A stretch of DNA of 64,000 nt from JAKVCB01 sp965243695. GTDB lineage: Bacteria > Planctomycetota > Planctomycetia > Pirellulales > Lacipirellulaceae. The stretch spans positions 124,001 to 188,000 of the forward strand of contig CBDEWC010000009.1 of assembly GCA_965243695.1 (NCBI GenBank). The letters run 5' to 3'. The translations under genes were made by a program, and so were the position numbers. Shown in pieces: positions 1-11,592 of this stretch. The notes below the pieces were generated by a model. The model made no database searches. It was not told where the DNA came from and saw only the letters and a list, made by a program, of their open reading frames with translations. Each line of letters begins with the position of its first letter. The stretch's first letter is position 1.

Positions 1-165
1 CCGGTAACCCCAATAGAGGACTCCGGCTACGTAAAACAAAACCATCAGCCATTCATTCGCCAGTAGCGGACGGGGCTCAAAACCAGTAGCTGCCACGGAG
101 AATGGGGTCATGGAAACCGAAGAAATGTCTGGAAGTTCCAAAAAGGTTGCTGGCAGAACAGAGCA

Positions 166-1011
166 TTAGCTCGAAGCCTGATCGGGCCTGGAAGTCCGTA
201 AATCCTGCTCGGAATAAAAATCAGCATCTTTGTTTGTCGCACGGGCACCGACTGCTTTGATTTTCGAGTCGTCAACCTTTTCAAGGGGCGTGTAGCGGGC
301 GTGCTTGATGTCCTTGTAGGGGTCGTTGTGCACGGCGTTGTAAACACACCGCAAGGCCCAGCGGGGATTTTCACTCAGGTTGGCGTCAGAGCGATGCAGG
401 ATATTGCCGTGAAAAAAAACTGCCGTACCAGCCGGCATTTCACAATAGACCAGTTCCATTCGCTCCAGAATTGCCGCGACGCGCTCGGCATCAATGCTGG
501 TCTGGGTGCTTCCCTTTTTTGTTTGTTCGACGTGGTCGAGGCGTCCCAGTCGATGAGAACCCTTCACGACCTGAAGGCAGCCATTTTCTTTGCTCTGTTG
601 GTCGATGGCAATCATCACGGCAACAATATCGGGAAAGAGGCAGCCATAGTGATACCAGTACCCGTAGTCCTGGTGCCATTCCCAGGCTCCACCTACCTTT
701 GGCTCTTTAAGCATCATGGTCGAGTGGTAGTGATACACCTCGGCATCCAGCAATTGTTCGACCCGATCGACAACCTTATGGCTCCGAGAAATCATGCCGT
801 AGAGGTCATCTCCCGGATGGTCCCAGAGAGCAAGCTTGGAATTTCGGCCACTGGTATCTTTGACATTGTGGGCATTGCCCATCAGGACATAATCTTTTTG
901 CGAGGCCTCTTGCAGTAAGCCGATTTCTTCCTGGTCAAGAAAGTTGTCCACCATGAGGAAGCTGTCGCGGTGGAATTGAAGGACTTCAGCATCAGAGAAT
1001 GGAGTCGTCAT
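166..1011 (-). CDS. Phytanoyl-CoA dioxygenase (PhyH) family protein
   Basis: A 281-residue protein read from the ATG at 1011; the frame stays open upstream, but that part looks like untranslated sequence. It has the Fe(II)/2-oxoglutarate dioxygenase signature: WHQD (H113, D115) supplies two metal ligands, and the distal ILHRSDANLS followed by RWALR fits the third histidine and the 2-oxoglutarate-binding arginine. Length is normal for bacterial PhyH proteins, which hydroxylate varied small molecules. The substrate cannot be told from the sequence. No signal peptide is visible, so it is probably cytoplasmic. It stands alone on the minus strand. A second, divergent PhyH protein lies at 57300-58088. 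Confidence 0.88.
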   Translation of the reverse strand: MTTPFSDAEVLQFHRDSFLMVDNFLDQEEIGLLQEASQKDYVLMGNAHNVKDTSGRNSKLALWDHPGDDLYGMISRSHKVVDRVEQLLDAEVYHYHSTMMLKEPKVGGAWEWHQDYGYWYHYGCLFPDIVAVMIAIDQQSKENGCLQVVKGSHRLGRLDHVEQTKKGSTQTSIDAERVAAILERMELVYCEMPAGTAVFFHGNILHRSDANLSENPRWALRCVYNAVHNDPYKDIKHARYTPLEKVDDSKIKAVGARATNKDADFYSEQDLRTSRPDQASS

Positions 1012-1311
1012 CAAAAAGGGTTCCAGTGGTAGAGTGTAAATTATGGTAGTGGGTCCAAAGTTATTTCTTGCGGCAAGTTGGCTGCCAGATCGATTTGCAT
1101 TCGCTGGCACAGGCCCACTGAGGGTAGCACGATTTGGCGTGAATGTTGAGAGGGTGTGTAAAAAAGAGACACACCTTTAGGGGGAAGCGAGTTTTCGGGC
1201 AAAGGTGACAAATCCGTCGCAGTGATCGGCTTTCTTTCCACGTTCTGTATCGATTGTGCCTGGCGATTGGTCCATCGCAGCTTGCCACACCGTATGAAAG
1301 GCTTGGAGGTC
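1012..1311. other. Intergenic region without recognised gene
   Basis: About 300 bases between the MFS transporter and the PhyH gene. Short frames here are overlapping and lack family features. No tRNA or clear terminator was seen. Confidence 0.6.
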
Positions 1312-3003
1312 TCAGGAATCCTGTTGGTAGTGGACCGGGTCGACGGGGCGAATGAAGAGATTTGCCACGAGCGCTGCTCCCAATAGGACAGCCATCACAA
1401 ACATCGTCGAGTTGTAAACGGTGCTCGACGGATCGACAGTTCCGGTAGGCGCAATTTCCATCAAACGAGAGATCGTAACCGTTTTCGAACGAACCAGTGG
1501 TTCAAGTTGCGAAACAGGAGCCCCGAAAATATTTTGAAACCGCTGGGGGTCGATGGTGGGTACCAACTCATCAATGGCCCCCCGGATTGACCGCTGGCGT
1601 AGCCACGTGATGCACCAGGGGCCTAACACCCCGGCGGCGCTCCAGGCAGTGAGTAGTCTTCCGTGAATTCCGCCGACAAACCGTGTTCCAAACAGGTCTG
1701 CCAGGTAGGCCGGGATCGTGGCAAAGCCACCTCCGTAAAGAGTGAAGATAAGCATCACGGCCGCGTAAAAAATGATCAGCCAACCCACACCTGGGGCTGT
1801 GCTGACGCCGAGGGCGGTCAGGGGGATCAGCAGGTAGAGCACCATACCCAACACAAAAAACAGGGTGTAGGTCGTCTTTCGGCCCAAGGTGTCCGAAGCA
1901 CTTGCCCAGAAAAAACGCCCCAGCATGTTGAAGACGCTGATCATCAAGACAAATGTAGCCGCAAAGCTACCGCTCACGATGTTTGGGAGCGTGCTGCCAA
2001 AGATTTCGTGCATCATCGTCTTGGCGACTCCCAGTACACCAATGCCAGCGGTTACGTTAAAGCAGAGTACGATCCAGACCAGGTAGAATTGTGGTGTGCG
2101 AATCGACTGATTGATCCCCACATCGTGTTGACTCACCAGGCGGCGCCGGTGGTTCTTGTCGGCCTTCGGATCCCAGTTGGCGGGCTGCCAGCCGGGTGCC
2201 GGAATGCGGTAGGCAAACGAAGCAATTAGCATCACCAGGGTGTAGAGGGCAGAGAGACAGAAAAAGGTCCCCGCGATTCCAGTCTTTCCGGTCCCGACGA
2301 CGTAAACCCCTTCCGGGCTGGGGACGAGCATCTGGGAGACCTCTTGCGAGCCAATGACAACGACCTCGCGTTGCTTTCCGGCAACCTCTGCAAACCGCTG
2401 TCCCCCTTCGGTGGTCAGGGCGACCTGGCTCGACTTGCCCAGGTATTGGGGCGCTTCGTAAAAATGGCGGATCAGTGCTTCGTTCAGTGGTGTGGCGATA
2501 ATGGCCCCACCTCCAAACCCCATAATTGCAAGTCCGGCCGCCATGCCTCGCCGGTCGGGAAACCAGCGGATCAGCGTGCTTACCGGCGATACGTAACCCA
2601 AGCCGAGTCCAACACCGCCGAGCACTCCGTAGCCCAGGTAGAGCAACCATAGCCAGTGCATCAAAATTCCTATGCCACCCACCAAAAATCCACCTCCCCA
2701 GCAGACCGCCGCGATCACACCGACCATCCGTGGGCCGACCTGCTCAAGCCACCGGCCGGCGACTGCCGCCGAGAGCCCCAGGCAGGCGATGGCGACGGTG
2801 AAGATCCAAACAACTTCCGACAAGGTCCAGTCTCCTGCAGCGCTGGCGACGACGCCGCGAATCTTGGTCAGCGCAGGGTTGAAAATACTCCATGCGTAGA
2901 CCGATCCTATCGAGAGGTGGATCGCAATCGAAGCTGGCGGAACCTTCCAGCGGTTGAAACCGTCGGGGGCAACAATGCGCGCTTTCGACAAAAAGGTAAA
3001 CAT
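1312..3003 (-). CDS. MFS transporter, oxalate/formate antiporter (OFA)-like
   Basis: A 563-residue membrane protein with about twelve hydrophobic segments. The start is taken at the ATG at 3003 (MFTFLSKARIV), because the frame upstream is not membrane-like. The N-terminal motif IHLSIGSVYAWSIFNPAL and the later GLGLGYVSPVSTLIRWFPDRRG are typical of OFA-family major facilitators, which exchange small carboxylates. A roughly 100-residue hydrophilic insert follows the sixth segment (around residues 200-260), longer than in many family members. The substrate is unknown; oxalate/formate is only the family name. No catabolic partner lies next to it. Confidence 0.85.
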   Translation of the reverse strand: MFTFLSKARIVAPDGFNRWKVPPASIAIHLSIGSVYAWSIFNPALTKIRGVVASAAGDWTLSEVVWIFTVAIACLGLSAAVAGRWLEQVGPRMVGVIAAVCWGGGFLVGGIGILMHWLWLLYLGYGVLGGVGLGLGYVSPVSTLIRWFPDRRGMAAGLAIMGFGGGAIIATPLNEALIRHFYEAPQYLGKSSQVALTTEGGQRFAEVAGKQREVVVIGSQEVSQMLVPSPEGVYVVGTGKTGIAGTFFCLSALYTLVMLIASFAYRIPAPGWQPANWDPKADKNHRRRLVSQHDVGINQSIRTPQFYLVWIVLCFNVTAGIGVLGVAKTMMHEIFGSTLPNIVSGSFAATFVLMISVFNMLGRFFWASASDTLGRKTTYTLFFVLGMVLYLLIPLTALGVSTAPGVGWLIIFYAAVMLIFTLYGGGFATIPAYLADLFGTRFVGGIHGRLLTAWSAAGVLGPWCITWLRQRSIRGAIDELVPTIDPQRFQNIFGAPVSQLEPLVRSKTVTISRLMEIAPTGTVDPSSTVYNSTMFVMAVLLGAALVANLFIRPVDPVHYQQDS

Positions 3004-3170
3004 GCCAGCAGTAAGGTGGTGAGAGGTACAACTGCCAGGATTGTGTCCGACTACCAACTTGGCGCCAACGGTGATTGGGAGCCTGAAGTTGAAAAGCCTG
3101 TTCTTTGTGGGAGTCTTCGGTGTCTGTTGCCACCAGCCCGATAGGAATCCGCACTGCAGCGGGCGTTGGG

Positions 3171-3833
3171 CTAAGTTTTTGGAATTCGGTGGATAGTCAG
3201 GTAAACGGTTTCTTTTAGTTTGACCCCGTCAGCCGATTGAATCTGGAAATCAATTCGTAACTGGTCGACCGGATGGAGACCAGGGATTTTAAGCAGTACC
3301 GCCCTGCCCTTTTCGGCAATTTGGGCTGCGGTAATTTCGAGGGTGTCTTCTCCCTCTTGCTCAGGATCTTTGACCGAGTAATGTTTCGAGCCGTAATTGG
3401 GTGCCCAGCGATAGAGCCACTGCCGGGCCTGGTAACTTGCTGGGTTTTTGGCGACTCTCTGGTCGAGCGAGCAGCTGAATCGGAGCAGAATGCCATCTGG
3501 ATGAACATCCGCATCCAGCAGCAGCTGCGTTTTTTCGCCCGTATAGCGAATTCGCTGGAGGCAACCGTCGGCAGCATCTTCGGGATGTCCCCATCCGGTG
3601 AGTCCGGCGACGTAGACCTGCCCGTCGTGCGGGCCGACGCGCGCACGCTGAATGCCGGATGCAAATTTAAGGGGGAGGCCAACGATGGCCGCCTGGTGGG
3701 TTCCTTCGACCTGCTGGGTCATGACCGAGTAGAGCCGCCTCCCGCCAAAGCAGCGGAATTTTGCTTTGGTCTTTGATGTGGATATTTTGCGCGGCACGGT
3801 TCTTCCGCGCAAGAGAAGCTGTCCGAATCGCAT
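3171..3833 (-). pseudogene. C-terminal remnant of a large secreted planctomycete protein
   Basis: The readable part (SVMTQQVEG, LKFASGIQRARV, DGQVYVAGLTGW, RIRYTG, YRWAPNYGSKHYSV, VYLTIH) resembles the C-terminus of very large secreted Planctomycetes/Verrucomicrobia proteins that combine PQQ/sorbosone-dehydrogenase-like propellers with cytochrome c-type domains. Only about 190 residues of this family are present. Upstream the frame runs into the antisense-free 3' end of the SulP gene on the same strand, where the reading frame is only a shadow. The first usable ATG gives 220 residues with no signal peptide. A truncated relic is the best reading; a small stand-alone gene is possible. Family recognition is from memory of conserved phrases. 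Confidence 0.55.
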
Positions 3834-3880
3834 GCCAACCCGCGCACAGACGATTGCGGCCTGACCGATTAGCCCCAAAC

Positions 3881-5551
3881 TCAAGCGGCGCTGGCTGTTC
3901 CATCGGAACCTGAGGGTGTACGCGATGTGAAACGGGCACGAAGTGCATCCCAGTCGATCACCAATTTCCCCCCCAGGTTGGTATGCTGTGAAGCCCAGCC
4001 ATTCAATAACTCCAGACAAGCATGATCAATATAGGTGAGTTGCTCGAAGTCAACGTGCACCTCCGAGCCTGCTGGCACTCGCTCAAGGTCTGCAGCCAGT
4101 TTCGGGATGCACATAAACGTCGCAGCACCGCCAAGAGTCAGGCAAGCCTGTTGATCATTGTCCGAGGTTTCAAGGCGTACACGAAGGTTTGAAGGCCTGA
4201 CAAGAACCTTCGATAGGACGGAGACTTTGAGTGCTGAAAGGGCGATTCCAACAAGTACACCCATCAGCAGGTCGGTCCAAATGATCATTACGACGGTTGC
4301 CAAATAGACAACGATTTCCCCGCGACTGGTTTTCCAAAGCGCCTTGATATCCTTGACGTTCACCAGCTTAAATCCCGTAAACACGAGCAGTGCACCAAGA
4401 GCCGAACGTGGGATATACGTTAGCACGAAAGGAATCGCAACAACGAACAACAACAACCACGCGCCATGCATAATTGTCGACAGGCGGGTTTTCGCACCGG
4501 AACTGACATTTGCACTGCTTCGAACGATGACTCCCGTCATAGGCAATGCGCCAACCAGGCCACACAAAATGTTGCCGACACCTTGGGCCGAGAGTTCCTG
4601 GTCGTACTTGGTTCGAGGCCCTTGATGCAACTGGTCTACGGCCGTCGCACAAAGCAGCGTTTCTGCACTGGCAATAATTGCGATAACCACCGCGCCGATT
4701 AAAACCGTCGGATTCCACAGCAGTTGCACCCAGGGCGCGCTAGGTAATGTCACTTCACTCAAGACATTATCGGGAATTGTAAGGAAATCCACTTGAAGGT
4801 TGGTCGCGATGGCAAAGACCGTTGCAAGCAGGATTCCTATCAAGGCAGCCGGCAGAAAGCGAAGTGTTTTTGGAGAATATTTTGGCCAAAGAACAAAACA
4901 TGCCAGGGCGATGACTCCAACCAACGCAGCAAGATGATGGTTGCCTGAAGTATCCGGCGAGAAGCACTTCTCAATCGCTTCCGGGATGGTTGCCAGGTAC
5001 TGAAGTGCCCCATGCGCTTTTTTGCCGTGCCACATCGCCTTGTGGTCCAGCATCACATGAAACTGGCTGAGGAGTATCAGGATACCAATCCCCGCAAGCA
5101 TCCCTTTCACCACGGCAGGCGAGACCGCTCGAAACCACTGGCCAAGTCGAAGCTGTCCTGCCACGATTTGGATTACGCCTGCCAGGAAAACACTGGTACC
5201 CAAAACCATCAACGCGTACGTCTGGGCATCTATCGCCGAATCGGTGCTCCCGGGATAAATCTCCTCTCCCTTCTTTATCAGGTCGGCCACGATCACAAAT
5301 AGTCCCGCCGCTGGGCCACTTACCTGCAACGGAGATCCAGCAAACCAACCAACGATCAACCCACCGATAATCCCGGTGATTAGTGCTCTCGCCGGGTCAA
5401 CTCCCACCGCAACGGCGATTCCGATACAAAGCGGAAGCGCTACCAGGAAGACAACAATTGAGGCGAGGAAGTCTGTCTTGAAATTCGAAAAGAGATTGAC
5501 CGAAGAATCCAACTTGGGGCGCGGGGTGTCCGACGACGATGCAGTGCTCAT
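3881..5551 (-). CDS. SulP-family anion permease with C-terminal STAS domain
   Basis: A 556-residue inner-membrane protein. Residues about 20-420 form the SulP membrane core (FLASIVVFLVALPLCIGIAVAVG, then SGPAAGLFVIVADLI, and later ALPMTGVIVRSSANVSSGAKTR). Residues about 440-545 form a STAS domain with the usual YIDHACLELL phrase. Family members move sulfate, bicarbonate or other anions, usually with Na+ or H+. The sequence alone does not tell which, and no carbonic anhydrase or sulfate-assimilation gene is adjacent. The 3' end abuts a relic gene fragment on the same strand. Confidence 0.9.
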   Translation of the reverse strand: MSTASSSDTPRPKLDSSVNLFSNFKTDFLASIVVFLVALPLCIGIAVAVGVDPARALITGIIGGLIVGWFAGSPLQVSGPAAGLFVIVADLIKKGEEIYPGSTDSAIDAQTYALMVLGTSVFLAGVIQIVAGQLRLGQWFRAVSPAVVKGMLAGIGILILLSQFHVMLDHKAMWHGKKAHGALQYLATIPEAIEKCFSPDTSGNHHLAALVGVIALACFVLWPKYSPKTLRFLPAALIGILLATVFAIATNLQVDFLTIPDNVLSEVTLPSAPWVQLLWNPTVLIGAVVIAIIASAETLLCATAVDQLHQGPRTKYDQELSAQGVGNILCGLVGALPMTGVIVRSSANVSSGAKTRLSTIMHGAWLLLFVVAIPFVLTYIPRSALGALLVFTGFKLVNVKDIKALWKTSRGEIVVYLATVVMIIWTDLLMGVLVGIALSALKVSVLSKVLVRPSNLRVRLETSDNDQQACLTLGGAATFMCIPKLAADLERVPAGSEVHVDFEQLTYIDHACLELLNGWASQHTNLGGKLVIDWDALRARFTSRTPSGSDGTASAA

Positions 5552-6669
5552 TTAAAACTCACAAATGCTGATGGTCAATGGAATCGACGTGATCTAATGT
5601 CACATTTGCAAAGGCGAACGAATTGCAATAGACAAATGCGACGCAAATAAGGCGCAACAGTCGACCCATCAAAGTGTGAGAGGTGCGCCGATGCCATTGC
5701 GGGCAGAGTTTTCGGAGCAACGATGGACTGGTGCCCGTAGAGGACCAAGTCGACAGTTGTGGCATCTGCGTGCAGAAGAGTCGTAGATAGGCTTGCTTGC
5801 CGCCAGGTTATCACTCTTGTGTCGACTAAGAATGACCTCTTCAATTTCACTGCCAGTCGCTTCGCCCTCAGTCAATTCGATAACGGAGCCTGCGCAGAAG
5901 CCACTCAGTGATGCCGTTAAGAGCAGTAGGGCAAATGGGATACGCCTGCACGCGAAATCAAACATGTCTCGGTTTTGCTCTTTGTGAACCAGAAGTGGAA
6001 GCGGTTGTCGTGTGGGCTCGTGTGTGGTGGGCCACAGGGGAAATCAATAGGAGAGTCCCGCTATTGCTGACGTTCAGTGTTTTCAAATTGCTTAAATTAT
6101 GCAAGGCCATTCGGCATGCGGGATAACTGCCCCGTTTAGGGGGTGAAACCCCTGATAGAGAGACGAAGGGGCGATTGCTGGGCGATGGCCCGGGCTCGCT
6201 ATTGGATCTGGTCGGAGGGTGTTCTGGAAGTAGGCGATTGATGCCGCTGGCCAGTCATGGGAAGGGCCATTTACGGAGCTGCCGGATCAGGTGGCTGTTA
6301 TCTGGCATAACCCCAGAATTGTTTGTCACGTATCACCCGTCCGTATTGCTGCATGTGTCGGCCTAGCCGCTGCCTTATGCGACGGTCTCCTGCCTGGGCG
6401 GGAGCGAATATGGAGGCCTTTTTGGCCGATGTGTTCTCGAGCGGTCAACCCCAAGCCTCTTTGGCCTCGTCCCGGCGATGGTGCGATCGGGCTTTGGGGT
6501 TGGTCGTTCTGTAGGAGGGGCCCTGCGCGCGTTTTTTTGGTTTTCAGGATCGCATCGCCGAAACTGGTCGCGACTTACGAAACCCATCGACGCTGGCGGG
6601 GTTAGATGGACCTAGGGGAAGGAACGTGTTTTCGGCAGTTTTCCCACGAATCGTCAAGAGAACCGAGAT
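5552..6669. other. Long intergenic region with at most one small gene
   Basis: Over 1.1 kb between SulP (reading away to the left) and the SNase-like gene (reading right). Apart from the weak small secreted frame at 5669-5965, nothing is coding-like. The stretch should hold the promoters of both flanking genes, but no promoter stands out. Confidence 0.55.
5669..5965 (-). CDS. Possible small secreted protein
   Basis: A 98-residue frame beginning with a convincing signal-peptide-like segment (MFDFACRRIPFALLLLTASLSGFCAG). The following 25 residues are acidic (IELTEGEATGSEIEEV), and the rest looks random. The N-terminus may belong to a real short exported peptide and the tail to a decayed or shifted frame. 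No family is recognised. Confidence 0.3.
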   Translation of the reverse strand: MFDFACRRIPFALLLLTASLSGFCAGSVIELTEGEATGSEIEEVILSRHKSDNLAASKPIYDSSARRCHNCRLGPLRAPVHRCSENSARNGIGAPLTL

Positions 6670-7434
6670 ATGCCCGAGCAAAAGACAACATGGTTGAGCC
6701 GATTTGCAGTCGTTGGGTTAGCAGGTTTTTTATTTTTCATTGGTTCAGGCCTGGCGCAGGCGGCCCGGCCCAGGACGCAGGCTCCTGCCGGGTCGCGACC
6801 CACCGCAGCCAGGCCGAATCCAGCCAGGCCGAATCAAGCTAAGTTTCGGAACCGGTCGACCGCGAAGTCGGTTTGGGCTGGTAGAAATGCGAATTACGGC
6901 CCTGGGTACCGCCGTGATCAACGACCATGGAGTGTTGGCCGGATTGCGCCACCTGGGGCAGGATCGGCTGTTGTGGTCGTCCCGTCCGGTAACGTCCAGC
7001 AGCGTGTCGTGCCGGCAGCAGGGGTTCGTGAGGACCCTGAGCAGGTTTTAGTCCGGGTCGTCCGACCGATAGACGGCCAGACTTTACTGGTGGCAGCCGA
7101 TGACCGTCGCTGGCGGGTCCGCCTGTTGGGCGTCGATGTTGCCACCCGTGGCGAGTCTTCTTCTGGTGATGAAGAGGCAGCCAGGCTTCATTTAGCGGAA
7201 CTGGTCGAGGGCAAGCAGGTATCGCTTACGTATGACGATTTGGTTGGCCGGGAAGATGCCGACGGTATTGCCGTCGCTTACGTACATCGCGCCCGGGACA
7301 ATGCGTTCGTGAATCGGCGGATGATCCGCGATGGGTATGCGCTGGCGGCGACGGGGTACGATCATCACCTCTCAGCGATTTTCGCCGGGCAGCAGGCGCA
7401 GGCCGAAAAAGCGAAAACGGGTTTTTGGAATTAG
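6670..7434 (+). CDS. Secreted staphylococcal nuclease-like (SNase/TNase) domain protein
   Basis: A 254-residue protein with an N-terminal signal peptide (hydrophobic residues about 12-30, ending AQAA). A Pro/Arg/Ala-rich linker follows, then an SNase-fold domain at about residues 120-254 (VRVVRPIDGQTLLV, RVRLLGVD, FVNRRMIRDGYAL, QAQAEKAKTGFWN). Family nucleases use Arg35, Glu43 and Arg87 of the S. aureus enzyme. The first arginine is kept (RVRLLG), but by eye the Glu43 and Arg87 positions are not (ATRGE and GIAVAYV). It may therefore bind rather than cut nucleic acid. It ends just before the rRNA terminator that serves the opposite strand. Confidence 0.8.
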   Translation: MPEQKTTWLSRFAVVGLAGFLFFIGSGLAQAARPRTQAPAGSRPTAARPNPARPNQAKFRNRSTAKSVWAGRNANYGPGYRRDQRPWSVGRIAPPGAGSAVVVVPSGNVQQRVVPAAGVREDPEQVLVRVVRPIDGQTLLVAADDRRWRVRLLGVDVATRGESSSGDEEAARLHLAELVEGKQVSLTYDDLVGREDADGIAVAYVHRARDNAFVNRRMIRDGYALAATGYDHHLSAIFAGQQAQAEKAKTGFWN

Positions 7435-7530
7435 GGTGTTGGGTTGCCTGGGACTTTCCCTGGCAATCACCAGTCCTGGGGCCGTCGGCCAGTGCAATAG
7501 GGTGGCCGTATTGCAATAAGTGGCCAAGGC

Positions 7531-7567
7531 ACAAAAAAACCCGCTTGCCCATTGGGCTAGCGGGTTA
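7531..7567 (-). terminator. Rho-independent terminator of the 23S-5S rRNA unit
   Basis: On the minus strand, just after the 5S gene, an 8-base stem (AACCCGCT with AGCGGGTT), extended by an inner GCCCA/TGGGC pairing, is followed by a run of seven T. This is a classic intrinsic terminator for the rRNA transcript. On the plus strand the trailing run is A, so it would not end the SNase-like gene. Confidence 0.85.
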
Positions 7568-7572
7568 AAAAA

Positions 7573-7679
<107 letters not shown>

Positions 7680-7863
7680 GGAGAGCCCCCTGCGGTCAAG
7701 CAGTGAGGCCCTAGTCTTTGGATGGTTTTCTTTGGCAAAGCAAGAGTGGGGTTCAGGGAGCGTCAAAACCAAGCTGCATTTCGAGTTTGAAAAACTCTCC
7801 GGCCGCCTGTTATTCGAATCACTCACCTTGTACCACCTTTGCCCTTAGTCTGGTGTTGACCCT

Positions 7864-7886
7864 ACAAAAGCACGGCGTGCTTTTGT
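7864..7886 (-). other. Hairpin in the 23S-5S spacer
   Basis: A perfect 10-base inverted repeat (ACAAAAGCAC / GTGCTTTTGT) with a 3-base loop sits about 40 bases past the 23S 3' end. No U-run follows, so it is more likely an RNA-processing or stabilising hairpin than a terminator. Confidence 0.5.
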
Positions 7887-7920
7887 TCGGTCAACCTTGA
7901 AATAAGAGCGTTGAATAAAT

Positions 7921-10818
<2,898 letters not shown>

Positions 10819-11073
10819 ATCCAAAGCTCTCTTGCGAAAAAGCGGATGCTTCTTCGCAAAAAATGGACAAATGACGCTACAAGGCAGATCCAATTTTTTT
10901 GACAATCAAGCAGCCAAAAGCCGCTCAAAAGTCAATCGATCTGTGAGTAACGCTCGTCATTTCGATTTTCTTTGTCTAAGGACAAAGGATTCTCAATAAA
11001 CTCACCGCAGCAATTACGCAAAAGCGCTCATGCTGTGGCAAATTACATAAAGATGCCACTCTTGCTTTTACCG

Positions 11074-11087
11074 AATTGTCAAAGAAC
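11074..11087 (-). promoter_or_regulatory. boxA-like rRNA antitermination element
   Basis: On the minus strand the leader contains GGTTCTTTGACAATT, close to the boxA consensus (TGCTCTTTAACAA) bound by NusB/S10. It lies about 255 bases before the 23S start. This is inferred by resemblance only. Confidence 0.45.
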
Positions 11088-11240
11088 CAAAACCGGTCAC
11101 ATCCTACCGGCGTGCCTTTTTGGGACGCGCCCTTCGCGGTTTGCAGCGGCCTAAGCCACTCGAGCAAACCAACCAGGGTCAACGGATGTTTCCCAAATCG
11201 GCGCCCCTTGACCGGAATTGATCCGCTCAAGGAAAACGTA

Positions 11241-11269
11241 AATCTATCACCGCCTTGGTGTTATGCCAA
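11241..11269 (-). promoter_or_regulatory. Candidate sigma-70 promoter of the 23S-5S unit
   Basis: The minus strand reads TTGGCA, a 17-base spacer, then TAGATT. This is 5/6 and 4/6 to the -35 and -10 consensus, about 420 bases before 23S and upstream of the boxA-like element. Planctomycete promoters are poorly defined, so this is tentative. Confidence 0.35.
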
Positions 11270-11592
11270 GGGGTGTCTGAAAAGATTTTTTTGCCCCGGG
11301 CCTGACCGGTCGTTTCGTAGATGCGGGGGGCCCCCGCGAGGCCCCTAAACTGCCTTTTCGGTACAAAGTGGCGCCAGTATCGGGTCGTTACGGCGTATTC
11401 GGCCTGTTTTGGTCACGGTATCCCTAGCTCGGCTCGCCATGGGGCCGCCCAGAAAAAAACCATCCTTAGGCCGGCCAGACCGAAGAACACAAAAAACGGG
11501 CCGATATTCCCCCCTCTCGGCTGGCTCAGTAAGGCCGTCATGTTGAATGTCCACCGGCGCCGGCGGCCTGGAACGGCGGGCCGGAGCTGTTC

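Larger units (their letters stand above)
10821..11592 (-). other. rRNA leader and upstream region, no 16S gene
   Basis: This 770-base stretch lies where a 16S gene and spacer tRNAs would sit in a standard operon. It holds none of them. It carries a boxA-like element and a candidate promoter (listed separately), then about 320 bases with no recognised feature up to the diguanylate cyclase gene. Confidence 0.7.

Noticed and set aside
301..918. Long plus-strand frame of about 205 codons
   Set aside because: It runs antisense to the PhyH gene, whose minus frame carries clear family motifs.
7864..7886. Hairpin as a terminator between 23S and 5S
   Set aside because: There is no U-run after it, and 5S must be transcribed through it; kept only as a processing hairpin.
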